Source: Listeria welshimeri serovar 6b str. SLCC5334 (GTDB lineage Bacteria > Bacillota > Bacilli > Lactobacillales > Listeriaceae). Taken from it: a DNA stretch of 64,000 nt. The DNA lies in NCBI RefSeq assembly GCF_000060285.1, contig NC_008555.1, positions 1,860,001-1,924,000 of the forward strand, read 5' to 3'. The notes beneath the pieces are model-generated. The model saw only the letters and a program-made list of their open reading frames with translations, ran no database searches and was not told the origin of the DNA. The first letter of the stretch is position 1. Every line of letters begins with the position of its first letter. Position numbers and translations under genes: made by a program. Below are positions 1-7,448 of this stretch, in pieces.

Positions 1-831
1 ATGGAAATGTGATAACATGTCGCCGCAAATCTCATTTACCACACGTTTTTGTGCTTTTGTAAGTGGGAATGGTAAGGAATCAATGTAATGGCGCAAATCT
101 TCTACATCATAATTAATCGAAATCCCACCTGATTTTTCACGTTCTATTTTACGGAAAAACTGCATTTTCAATTGGAATAGCAAGAATTCCTCATAAACCA
201 TCCGACGTCTTGCTTGCTTTAATTCCTCATTGTTTTTTGGAAAATGAAGGATGCGCACGGCTTCTAAACGATCGATTAATTGATATTTTTCAAGCAAATT
301 GGTTGGGATAACTTCCTCGATATCTTTACTATAGCTATCAAAAGCTAGCCGCGTATATTTTTGCATTGTTTTATTACGAAGGGTTCCTTTTAATCTATAG
401 ACGCCCTCTAGCTCTTCTTCATTTTCTACAGCACCTAGCTTTATTTTGCTGGCTGTAATTTGTGCGCGACTTTTATCCCATTTACCAGAAATCGTCACTA
501 TTTCTCCAACTATTATTTTACTTTTTAAATATGGTTGGTTGAAAAAATCGATTTTGATGACTTGGCCTTCTGTTGACACACGGAAAGAGAGCTTAGATTT
601 TTTTCGACCGTAAAAAGCGACAGTTGCTTCAGTGAGTATTTCACCTTGAACCGTAATTCGTTCTTCATGCGCCACTTCGGATAAATCCCGCAACCGATAA
701 TCTTCATAGCGGTACGGGAAGTTCCAAAGCAAATCATGCACGGTTGATAAACCTAGCTCTTTTAAAGTTTTAGCTGTTTCTTCACCAATTCCTTTGATTT
801 CAGTTGTCGGAATTTTTTTGAGTTCACTCAC
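1..831 (-). CDS. recG: ATP-dependent DNA helicase RecG, N-terminal part (cut by window edge)
   Basis: RecG reverses stalled replication forks and branch-migrates Holliday junctions. The frame is open for 277 codons from a GTG at 831 to base 1, so the C-terminal part is outside the window. The visible part holds the N-terminal helical region, the OB-fold wedge domain (roughly residues 60-150) and the start of the helicase domain, where LTKAQKRVVNEI is followed by a DM; this is the segment just before the Walker A motif of this family. The GTG start overlaps the sdaAA stop by 8 bases (GTGAGTGA), which suggests translational coupling. No frameshift is seen. Confidence 0.95.
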   Translation of the reverse strand, partial: MSELKKIPTTEIKGIGEETAKTLKELGLSTVHDLLWNFPYRYEDYRLRDLSEVAHEERITVQGEILTEATVAFYGRKKSKLSFRVSTEGQVIKIDFFNQPYLKSKIIVGEIVTISGKWDKSRAQITASKIKLGAVENEEELEGVYRLKGTLRNKTMQKYTRLAFDSYSKDIEEVIPTNLLEKYQLIDRLEAVRILHFPKNNEELKQARRRMVYEEFLLFQLKMQFFRKIEREKSGGISINYDVEDLRHYIDSLPFPLTKAQKRVVNEICGDMLSHFH

Positions 832-1714
832 TAGTATCTTCTGGCGACAGGCCAAAAATCTTCCGCTGAATGGCACGTCCAGTCGGTGTAGCCGCCAATC
901 CTCCTTCTGCCGTTTCTCTTAATGAACTTGGCATTTGTAAGCCTACGCGGTGCATTGCTTCAATCACTTCATCACATGGGATACGACTTTTAATACCCGC
1001 AAGAGCCATGTCTGCTGAAATGATTGCTTGTGAGGAACCTAGCGCGTTTCGTTTTACACATGGAACTTCTACAAGCCCTGCTACAGGATCACAAACAAGA
1101 CCAAGCATATTTTTCATTGTCATCGCCATCGCATGCGCTGATTGTTCAGGTGTTCCTCCAGCAGCTGCTACTATCGCCGCTGAAGCCATTGCGCTTGCAG
1201 ATCCAATTTCCGCCTGACAACCACCAGCCGCTCCGCTTATAAAAGCATTATTCGCAACTACATAGCCAAATGCGCCAGCTGTAAATAAAAAATTCACCAT
1301 ATCTTCTCGCGTCATTTCAAGACGATCTTTTAAAGAAAAAAGAACACCTGGCACAACACCTGCGCTTCCTGCAGTTGGGGTAGCGCAAATCACACCCATG
1401 GAAGCATTCACTTCATTCGTTGCAATTGCTTTTGCTACAGAATCGAGTAACACTTCACCAGACAAGAAGTTTCCTTTTTTGATATAGTCTTGCATTAAGA
1501 CTGCATCTCCACCTGTTAAGCCAGTAGTAGAAGTAACTCCCGCCTCACCCTCGCGAATAGCTTCTTCCATAATATCTAAATTCCGTTCCATCGCAGCAGT
1601 TATTTCCTCCCGCGGCAAACCAGAAATACTCATTTCACGTTTAATCATAATTTCAGCAATAGTTAGGTTGTCGCGTTCAGCGATATCTACTAATTCTGCT
1701 ACAGTTCTAAACAT
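824..1714 (-). CDS. sdaAA: L-serine dehydratase, alpha (iron-sulfur) subunit
   Basis: With SdaAB this subunit deaminates L-serine to pyruvate and ammonia using an oxygen-sensitive 4Fe-4S cluster. The protein has about 296 residues and shows the family segments CATPTAGSAG, GAAGGCQAEIG and VCDPVAGLVEVPC, whose cysteines are candidate cluster ligands. I chose ATG 1714 over an in-frame GTG at 1723 because the AAAGTGAG ribosome site is 7-8 bases from the ATG but abuts the GTG. It lies downstream of sdaAB on the same strand, with a hairpin in between, and overlaps recG. Confidence 0.95.
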   Translation of the reverse strand: MFRTVAELVDIAERDNLTIAEIMIKREMSISGLPREEITAAMERNLDIMEEAIREGEAGVTSTTGLTGGDAVLMQDYIKKGNFLSGEVLLDSVAKAIATNEVNASMGVICATPTAGSAGVVPGVLFSLKDRLEMTREDMVNFLFTAGAFGYVVANNAFISGAAGGCQAEIGSASAMASAAIVAAAGGTPEQSAHAMAMTMKNMLGLVCDPVAGLVEVPCVKRNALGSSQAIISADMALAGIKSRIPCDEVIEAMHRVGLQMPSSLRETAEGGLAATPTGRAIQRKIFGLSPEDTSE

Positions 1715-1770
1715 TGTCCACACTCACTTTCTTTACTCTTTACCAACATACCTGATTTAGAACTCAAAAT

Positions 1771-1809
1771 AAAGCCAAACGCACGTTTTATTTACGTACA
1801 TTTGGCTTT
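1771..1809 (-). terminator. Hairpin between sdaAB and sdaAA
   Basis: Arms 1771-1786 and 1794-1809 pair over 16 bp (two G-U) around a 7-base loop. On the minus strand the tail reads ATTTTGAGTT, so the U-tract is short. It may terminate part of the sdaAB transcripts or balance the two subunits. The strength is an inference. Confidence 0.6.
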
Positions 1810-1860
1810 ACACAAATCGAGTGCAAGCCACCGATTTACTAGAGATAAATTCCAAACCTA

Positions 1861-2523
1861 TTAAATCATGACACTTGCTACTTGATAAATCCCTGGTAAT
1901 TCAGCAATTTTGGTAATTAGATCTTGTTCCACTTGTTGATCAACTTCAATTACCATTAATGCTTCATCACCTTTTACTTTACGTGATACTTTCATTTGGC
2001 CGATATTAATTTTATGGTCAGCAATAACGGATGATACTGCTGCAATGGCACCAAATTTATCTTGATGTAAAATAAGGATAGCTGGCGCAGTTCCAGTGAA
2101 TTCTAGTTCAAATTCGTTCAAGCGAATAATTTCTACTTTTCCGCCACCAATGGATGCACCAATTAATGTCATTTGTTGCATACCGTGTTTTAAGACTAAC
2201 TTAACCGTGTTTGGATGAGGTGGTTCTTCCACTTCCTCAATAAACTGAATACGCATTCCCCATTCTTCGGCAAGCTTCGGTGATTCTTTCATACGCGGGT
2301 CATCTGGCTCAAAACCGAGTAGTCCGCCGATAAGCGCTACATCTGTTCCATGACCTTTGTATGTTTTAGCAAAAGAACCATATAAATGAATATCTACTTG
2401 GGATGGTTGTTCATTAAAAACAGCTCGTGCAATGGCACCAATACGACTAGCACCAGCAGTATGAGAACTTGATGGACCAATCATCACCGGACCAATAATA
2501 TCAAACACGCTATTAAATTTCAC
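1861..2523 (-). CDS. sdaAB: L-serine dehydratase, beta subunit
   Basis: Partner of SdaAA in serine deamination. The 220-residue protein carries the SDH beta motif GPSSSHTAGASR near residue 17 and a C-terminal ACT domain (from about residue 148) of the kind that binds amino acids. An ATG lies at 2532, but the AAAGGA site is only correctly spaced (8 bases) for the GTG at 2523, which also gives the usual family length and N-terminus (KFNSVFDIIGPV). SdaAA follows after the hairpin at 1771-1809. Confidence 0.94.
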   Translation of the reverse strand: MKFNSVFDIIGPVMIGPSSSHTAGASRIGAIARAVFNEQPSQVDIHLYGSFAKTYKGHGTDVALIGGLLGFEPDDPRMKESPKLAEEWGMRIQFIEEVEEPPHPNTVKLVLKHGMQQMTLIGASIGGGKVEIIRLNEFELEFTGTAPAILILHQDKFGAIAAVSSVIADHKINIGQMKVSRKVKGDEALMVIEVDQQVEQDLITKIAELPGIYQVASVMI

Positions 2524-2561
2524 TAAAATCATCCTTTCTTGTATTCATTTAAAATAAGTTC

Positions 2562-4220
2562 TTATTCAACAGCAAAAATATACGGGTAAACTGGTTGGCT
2601 ACCTTCGTGTATTTCTACTTCTACATCTGGATAAGCTTCGGTTAGTCTATCTGCTAAAGCCTCTGCTTTATTAGCATCTGCATCTTCGCCAAAAATGATT
2701 GTAACGATTTCGCTATCCTCATCAAGTAATTTTTCTAATGTTTCATACGCTGCTGCTTCTAACGTATCATGACTAACTTTGATTTTTCCTTCTACCATAC
2801 CGATAAAGCTGTCTTTTTTAATTTCTACACCTTCGACCGTTGTATCGCGTACAGCAGTTGTTACTTGACCACTTGCTACATCGTTAATAGCTTCTCGCAT
2901 TGCTTCTGCATTTGAAGTGAAATCTTGCTCTGGTTGGAAAGCGAGCACAGCAGTAAGTCCTTGTGGAATTGTTTTAGTAGGGATAATTTGTACTTTATCT
3001 TCTCCTAAAAGTTGTGCTGCTTGTTCTGCGGCCATTTGGATATTTTTATTATTTGGAAGAACAAAAACTTGTTCTGCATTTGCTGATTCAATTGCTTTTA
3101 CGATATCTTCTGTGCTAGGATTCATCGTCTGACCACCAGAAAGTACAACCGATACGCCCATACTTTCAAATAATTTTTCTAATCCGTTACCAGCAGACAC
3201 AGTGACAATACCATAAGAAGCTTTTTCTTTTGTTGGTGTTTTTTCATTACCAACGATTTCATTATGCTGTTCGCGCATATTTTCTACTTTCATTTTAAGT
3301 AGACTACCATATTGTTGACCGTAATTGAATACTTCACCAGGATGCTCTACATGAACATGGACTTTTACCACTTCATCATCAGCCGCTACAAGTAGAGAAT
3401 CGCCCATTTCACTTAAATCTTGACGGAATTGTTCTTCATCAAAAGGCTTTAGACCCGGTTTATTTTCATTGATTTTAACAATGATTTCGGTGCAATAACC
3501 AAAATGAATATCATCTGTGGACATAAAATCTTGTACATGACGATGATGTTCTGCATTAATTAATTCACCCATAGACGCCATATAGTCAGGAGCTTCCGCC
3601 ATCTTGCCAGTTAGTACGCCATAAAATCCTTCATAAATAATAATCAGACCTTGACCACCACTATCAACAACACCAACTTCTTTTAAAACAGGAAGTAAAT
3701 CTGGCGTTTTTTCTAATGCTACTTTCCCTTGTTTTAAAATCGCTTCCATAACTAACTCGATTTCTTGATGTTCAGCAGCTGCTGCAATTCCAGCTTTAGC
3801 GGCTTCACGAGCTACGGTTAAAATAGTTCCTTCCACTGGCTTCATAACAGCTTTATACGCCGTTTCGACACCTTTTACAAAGGCATTTGCAAATTCTTCT
3901 GCATTTAATGTTTCTTTATTTTCAATTGATTTAGAAAAGCCTCGGAAAAGTTGGGATAAAATAACGCCAGAGTTTCCACGAGCGCCCATCAGTAATCCTT
4001 TTGCAAGGTTTGCACCAACAGCACCAATTGTTTCTTTATCATTCTTTGCAACTTCTTCTGCACCACTTGTCATCGATAAATTCATATTTGTTCCCGTGTC
4101 GCCATCTGGAACCGGGAAAACGTTTAATGAATCAACAAAATCAGCATTTTTTGCTAAATTTTTGGCTCCAAGCGCTATCATTGATGCAAATTTCTCTGAG
4201 TCTAACTGATAAATACTCAC
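2562..4220 (-). CDS. fakA: Fatty acid kinase subunit FakA (DhaL/YloV family)
   Basis: FakA phosphorylates fatty acids bound to FakB (DegV-type) proteins so that they enter phospholipid synthesis through PlsY and PlsX. The 552-residue protein begins with a DhaL-type ATP-binding domain in which PVPDGDTGTNM (about residues 37-46) supplies the metal-binding aspartates. A middle domain and a C-terminal domain follow, as in full-length YloV. It starts at GTG 4220, 9 bases after AAGGAGG. It sits 14 bases downstream of the Asp23-like gene, the usual neighbour in Firmicutes. A DegV/FakB candidate is at 50723-51562. Confidence 0.93.
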   Translation of the reverse strand: MSIYQLDSEKFASMIALGAKNLAKNADFVDSLNVFPVPDGDTGTNMNLSMTSGAEEVAKNDKETIGAVGANLAKGLLMGARGNSGVILSQLFRGFSKSIENKETLNAEEFANAFVKGVETAYKAVMKPVEGTILTVAREAAKAGIAAAAEHQEIELVMEAILKQGKVALEKTPDLLPVLKEVGVVDSGGQGLIIIYEGFYGVLTGKMAEAPDYMASMGELINAEHHRHVQDFMSTDDIHFGYCTEIIVKINENKPGLKPFDEEQFRQDLSEMGDSLLVAADDEVVKVHVHVEHPGEVFNYGQQYGSLLKMKVENMREQHNEIVGNEKTPTKEKASYGIVTVSAGNGLEKLFESMGVSVVLSGGQTMNPSTEDIVKAIESANAEQVFVLPNNKNIQMAAEQAAQLLGEDKVQIIPTKTIPQGLTAVLAFQPEQDFTSNAEAMREAINDVASGQVTTAVRDTTVEGVEIKKDSFIGMVEGKIKVSHDTLEAAAYETLEKLLDEDSEIVTIIFGEDADANKAEALADRLTEAYPDVEVEIHEGSQPVYPYIFAVE

Positions 4221-4234
4221 TTACATAATCCTCC

Positions 4235-4600
4235 TTAAGATTCCTTGATTACTCGGACACCTTGAACATAAATATTTACAGATTCTACTGTAATACCGAG
4301 TGTTTTTTCGAGTGTATATTTTACGCGTTCTTGTACATTATGAGCAACTTCTGAGATTTTCGTCCCAAAACTAACAATAATGTACATATCGATATGTATG
4401 CCTTCTTCTTCTTGTCTTACAATAACACCTTTTGTATAATTTTCTCTTCTAAGAATATCTGTTAAACCATCTCGTATTTGATGTCTGCTTGCCATACCTA
4501 CAATTCCAAAGTTTTCTTCGGCAGCACCGCCAGCGATTGTGGCGATAACATCACTAGTAATATCAATTTTGCCTAGCTTTGTGTCGATTTCGATTGCCAT
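4235..4600 (-). CDS. yloU: Asp23/Gls24 family protein YloU
   Basis: This 121-residue Asp23 (DUF322) family protein has the usual opening beta-strand GKIDITSDVIATIAGGA and the alternating strand/helix layout of the family. Asp23-type proteins are linked to envelope stress. This paralog is nearly always found beside fakA in Firmicutes, but its exact role is not known. The ATG at 4600 has a good AGGGAGG site. It is the first gene of the yloU-fakA pair and reads away from rpmB. Confidence 0.9.
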   Translation of the reverse strand: MAIEIDTKLGKIDITSDVIATIAGGAAEENFGIVGMASRHQIRDGLTDILRRENYTKGVIVRQEEEGIHIDMYIIVSFGTKISEVAHNVQERVKYTLEKTLGITVESVNIYVQGVRVIKES

Positions 4601-4683
4601 TCTATATTCCTCCCTACGGATTATATTCTCGTTCCATTATTTTTTATTATTGTTTTTATTTGTTTGTTAAGTTGTCCTTACCT

Positions 4684-4712
4684 ATTTTACTATAATCACA
4701 GCCCTTTGGAAA
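4684..4712 (-). promoter_or_regulatory. Possible sigma-A promoter for yloU-fakA
   Basis: On the minus strand, TTTCCA and TAAAAT are separated by 17 bases. This gives a start about 75 bases upstream of yloU. The hexamers are imperfect. The rest of the 297-base gap 4601-4897 holds only AT-rich leader sequence and the rpmB promoter. Confidence 0.4.
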
Positions 4713-4791
4713 GCATATCACAAATTTGGCTGATTAAATCGGTGTTTAGACTGTCAAGTAAAAATTCTTTGCACTATTTTCGCATATCCTC

Positions 4792-4820
4792 TTGCAAAGT
4801 ATACTTGTTTATGATAAATT
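4792..4820 (+). promoter_or_regulatory. Possible sigma-A promoter for rpmB
   Basis: TTGCAA and TAAATT are separated by 17 bases, 77 bases before the rpmB ATG. A second possible -10 (TATACT) overlaps the spacer, so the exact element is uncertain. Confidence 0.4.
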
Positions 4821-4897
4821 ATTCTAGTGTATGAAAAACAAATGGATAGGTTATTTTAAATAAATTATCCGAAGAGCTCTGTAAGGAGGGGTAAACT

Positions 4898-5086
4898 ATG
4901 GCTAAAGAATGTGTTATTACAGGCCGCAAATCACGTTCCGGTAACAAACGTTCCCACGCAATGAACTCCAGCAAACGTACTTGGAAAGCTAACTTGCAAA
5001 AAGTACGGATTCTGGTTAACGGCAAACCTAAAAAAGTTTGGGTATCTGCTCGTGCGCTTAAATCTGGTAAAGTGGAACGCGTTTAA
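4898..5086 (+). CDS. rpmB: 50S ribosomal protein L28
   Basis: This 62-residue basic protein of the large ribosomal subunit has the canonical start [20 protein letters not shown] and the central [12 protein letters not shown]. It lacks the extra CxxC zinc pair seen in some L28 paralogs, with only one cysteine, at residue 5. AAGGAGGGG precedes the ATG. It stands alone on the plus strand between two leftward operons and has its own terminator. In Bacillus the same site also holds spoVM, which is absent here. Confidence 0.97.
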
Positions 5087-5103
5087 TCGAAGGAGAAATC
5101 AAG

Positions 5104-5133
5104 TGCAGCGACAATTATGTCGGTGCATTTTTT
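5104..5133 (+). terminator. rpmB terminator
   Basis: TGCAGCGACA pairs with TGTCGGTGCA around ATTA, with one G-G mismatch, and six T follow. It lies 17 bases after the rpmB stop. Confidence 0.85.
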
Positions 5134-5146
5134 CTTTGTCCAAATA

Positions 5147-5176
5147 TAAAAAAATACAGGCAAAAACCACCTGTAT
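5147..5176 (-). terminator. thiN (rpe-thiN) terminator
   Basis: On the minus strand ATACAGG and CCTGTAT pair around a 9-base loop, followed by TTTTTTTATATTTG. It lies just after the thiN stop and ends the long leftward operon. Confidence 0.87.
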
Positions 5177-5182
5177 CCTCTA

Positions 5183-5827
5183 TTAATCATTACTTTGAGT
5201 TAATAAAATCATTCCACTAGTAAAGGAAAATTTGCCAATTTGATTGACAAACTCATTACTGGAAAGCGCGGATCCTACTGGATAAGTCGCATTTTCCAGT
5301 GGATAAGCAAATCCTTTTAATGTAAGTCCTGTGACATCTTGCATTGTGGTGAATGCGACATATTTCTTGTCTGGCAGTTTTTCAATTGTATAGCTTCCAG
5401 GCGTGTACATTTTGATGTAATTATAGCGGTCAATCATTTCTACGACCGGCACCGCGCTTAAAAAACGTGGCTTGGTCAACATCATCAGATTCGCAAGTAA
5501 ATGGTCTAGCCGGCCTCCTGTTGCTCCAAAAATGCGTATTTTGTCTGGATGCTGATTCATTGCCCAACTTAGCCCAATTTCGGTATCAGTTTCATCTTTT
5601 TCAGCAGGGTATTCTAGCACATCTGCTACTTTTGTTTTTAAATGGGCTAGTTCCTCTTTCGTTAAAGAATCGAAATCCCCCATTGCAACAGTTGGTATAA
5701 TTCCTCTATCTAATAAACGTTTAGCTCCACGGTCCACGCCAACCCAACAAATATCTGCATTCGTATATGGTGTTAAATCAGGAATTTCTGACGCGGGCCC
5801 ACCAACCATAATATTAATTACTTTCAT
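5183..5827 (-). CDS. thiN: Thiamine pyrophosphokinase
   Basis: Transfers pyrophosphate from ATP to thiamine to make thiamine diphosphate. The 214-residue length is standard for the family, and the conserved GGPASEIPDL, WVGVDRGAKRLL, GDFDS and GATGGRLDH segments are all visible. An ORF extension up to 5890 is possible, but the ATG at 5827 has GAAGGGA 8 bases upstream and matches the family N-terminus. It is last in the operon after rpe, with a hairpin at 5858-5885 between them. Confidence 0.95.
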   Translation of the reverse strand: MKVINIMVGGPASEIPDLTPYTNADICWVGVDRGAKRLLDRGIIPTVAMGDFDSLTKEELAHLKTKVADVLEYPAEKDETDTEIGLSWAMNQHPDKIRIFGATGGRLDHLLANLMMLTKPRFLSAVPVVEMIDRYNYIKMYTPGSYTIEKLPDKKYVAFTTMQDVTGLTLKGFAYPLENATYPVGSALSSNEFVNQIGKFSFTSGMILLTQSND

Positions 5828-5857
5828 ATTCGTGTTCCCTTCTTTCCTAATAAATAA

Positions 5858-5885
5858 GACTGGAACGAAAAAATCTGTCCCAGTC
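5858..5885 (-). terminator. Weak hairpin between rpe and thiN
   Basis: GACTGGGA pairs with TTCCAGTC (one G-U) around a 12-base loop, and the tail on the minus strand is TTATTTATTAGG. It may reduce readthrough from rpe into thiN. Confidence 0.5.
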
Positions 5886-5894
5886 TCCAAAATA

Positions 5895-6551
5895 TTATTC
5901 GCCTACAATAGCACGTAATTTGTCAATTGGTGTTTGACGGTTTTTATTTCCATAGATGTAACTTCCGGCTACAAAAACATTTGCGCCAGCATCACGGCAT
6001 AATTTAGCTGTTTCATGATCTACGCCACCATCTACTTCTATTTCGATATCTAAGCCTTTTTCGTCCACTATCTTTTTGAAGGCGCTAATTTTTTCTAGCA
6101 CTTCTGGGATGAATTTTTGGCCACCAAATCCAGGATTTACAGTCATGAATAAAACCATATCGAGTTCATTTAACACATGTTGTAAAACATCAATTGGTGT
6201 TGCTGGATTTAGGACTGCGCCAGCTTTTACACCATAAGAGCGGATAAGTTGTAGCGTACGATGAAGGTGTGTACATGCTTCGACATGAACCGTAATATAA
6301 TCTGCGCCAGCTTTTGCAAATTCCGGAATATATGTATCCGGGTTTTCAATCATTAAATGAACATCAAGTGGTAGTTTAGTTTCCGGACGAATTGCTTTTA
6401 CGACTGCTGGACCAAATGTAATATTCGGAACGAAATGCCCATCCATTACATCAATATGGATATAATCTGCGCCGCAATTTTCTACTTCTTTAATATCTCT
6501 TGCAAGATTTGCAAAGTCTGCACTTAAAATCGAAGGAGCTATTTTTCCCAT
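5895..6551 (-). CDS. rpe: Ribulose-5-phosphate 3-epimerase
   Basis: Interconverts ribulose 5-phosphate and xylulose 5-phosphate in the pentose phosphate pathway. The 218-residue TIM barrel shows PSILSADFANL, the metal-binding IDVMDGHFVPN and DVHLM histidines, MTVNPGFGGQ and EIEVDGGV with the catalytic aspartate. The ATG at 6551 is preceded by a GAGGT site and lies 2 bases after the rsgA stop, so the two genes are coupled. Confidence 0.97.
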   Translation of the reverse strand: MGKIAPSILSADFANLARDIKEVENCGADYIHIDVMDGHFVPNITFGPAVVKAIRPETKLPLDVHLMIENPDTYIPEFAKAGADYITVHVEACTHLHRTLQLIRSYGVKAGAVLNPATPIDVLQHVLNELDMVLFMTVNPGFGGQKFIPEVLEKISAFKKIVDEKGLDIEIEVDGGVDHETAKLCRDAGANVFVAGSYIYGNKNRQTPIDKLRAIVGE

Positions 6552-6553
6552 TA

Positions 6554-7429
6554 TTAATACCTCGGCTTTCTGTTTTTTAATTCTTGTAAAATTTGGATAT
6601 AGTGTTTGTAACGAAAATCTGCTATTTCGTTTGCTTCAACAGCTGTTTTCACAGCGCAGTTTGGTTCATTATCGTGCATACAACCACGGAATTTACAGCC
6701 ACTACGACGGTCTTCCATTTCTGGAAAACAAAATTGTAATGTTTCAGGTTGTAAATCATCCCATTCGATAGAGCTAAATCCAGGAGTATCAGCGACAAAG
6801 CCATCTCCAATTGGCATTAATTCTACGTGTCTTGTTGTATGTTTTCCACGTCCGAGTGAGTTGGATATTTCAGCTGTTTTTAAGGTTAAATCACTATTTA
6901 AATTATTTAATAAGGTTGATTTACCCACACCAGATTGCCCTGCGATAACGGCTGTTTTACCGCTTATATAATCTTTAATCGCTTCTTTATCTGGCTCATC
7001 ATTAGTGACAAAAACATCATAGCCAATTGTTTCATAAACTTCTTTATAAACCATGATTTGTTCTTTTTCAGCTTCCGTTGCCAGGTCCATTTTGCTTATA
7101 CAGATGACTGGCTGAATGTCTTCTTTCTCAATAGCAACTAAAAAACGGTCTGCTAGATTCGTAGAAAAATCTGGTTCTACGGCAGAAAATACTAAAATCG
7201 CGATATCGATATTAGCAACGGGAGGTCGTACAAGTGAATTCTCCCGCGACATAACATCTAAAATATAGCCATCTGTTTTATTTTCTACTTGAAATTCCAC
7301 ATCGTCCCCAACTAGCGGCGAAATATTTCGTTTTCTAAAATTTCCACGTGCTCTGCATTGGTATACTTTTCCTTCAGAGAATACATAGTAAAATCCGCTC
7401 AACGCTTTGATAATTTGTCCTTCCAGCAC
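6554..7429 (-). CDS. rsgA: Ribosome small subunit-dependent GTPase RsgA
   Basis: A circularly permuted GTPase that checks late 30S subunit assembly. An OB-fold N-terminus is followed by SKMD (G4), GQSGVGKSTLLNNL (G1), DTPGF (G3) and a C-terminal zinc knuckle with CFPEMED...CKFRGCMHDNEPNC. I chose GTG 7429 (291 residues, family-like start LEGQIIKALSGFYYV) over an ATG at 7477, which lies inside prkC. CGGAGG is close to the GTG (4 bases). It follows prkC, as in Bacillus. Confidence 0.95.
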   Translation of the reverse strand: MLEGQIIKALSGFYYVFSEGKVYQCRARGNFRKRNISPLVGDDVEFQVENKTDGYILDVMSRENSLVRPPVANIDIAILVFSAVEPDFSTNLADRFLVAIEKEDIQPVICISKMDLATEAEKEQIMVYKEVYETIGYDVFVTNDEPDKEAIKDYISGKTAVIAGQSGVGKSTLLNNLNSDLTLKTAEISNSLGRGKHTTRHVELMPIGDGFVADTPGFSSIEWDDLQPETLQFCFPEMEDRRSGCKFRGCMHDNEPNCAVKTAVEANEIADFRYKHYIQILQELKNRKPRY

Positions 7430-7448
7430 ATTTCCTCCGTTCTCTTTT

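Noticed and set aside
525-737. Open frame of 70 codons on the minus strand within recG
   Set aside because: It runs in another frame inside the recG coding sequence, which is continuous to base 1. No ribosome site or family pattern.
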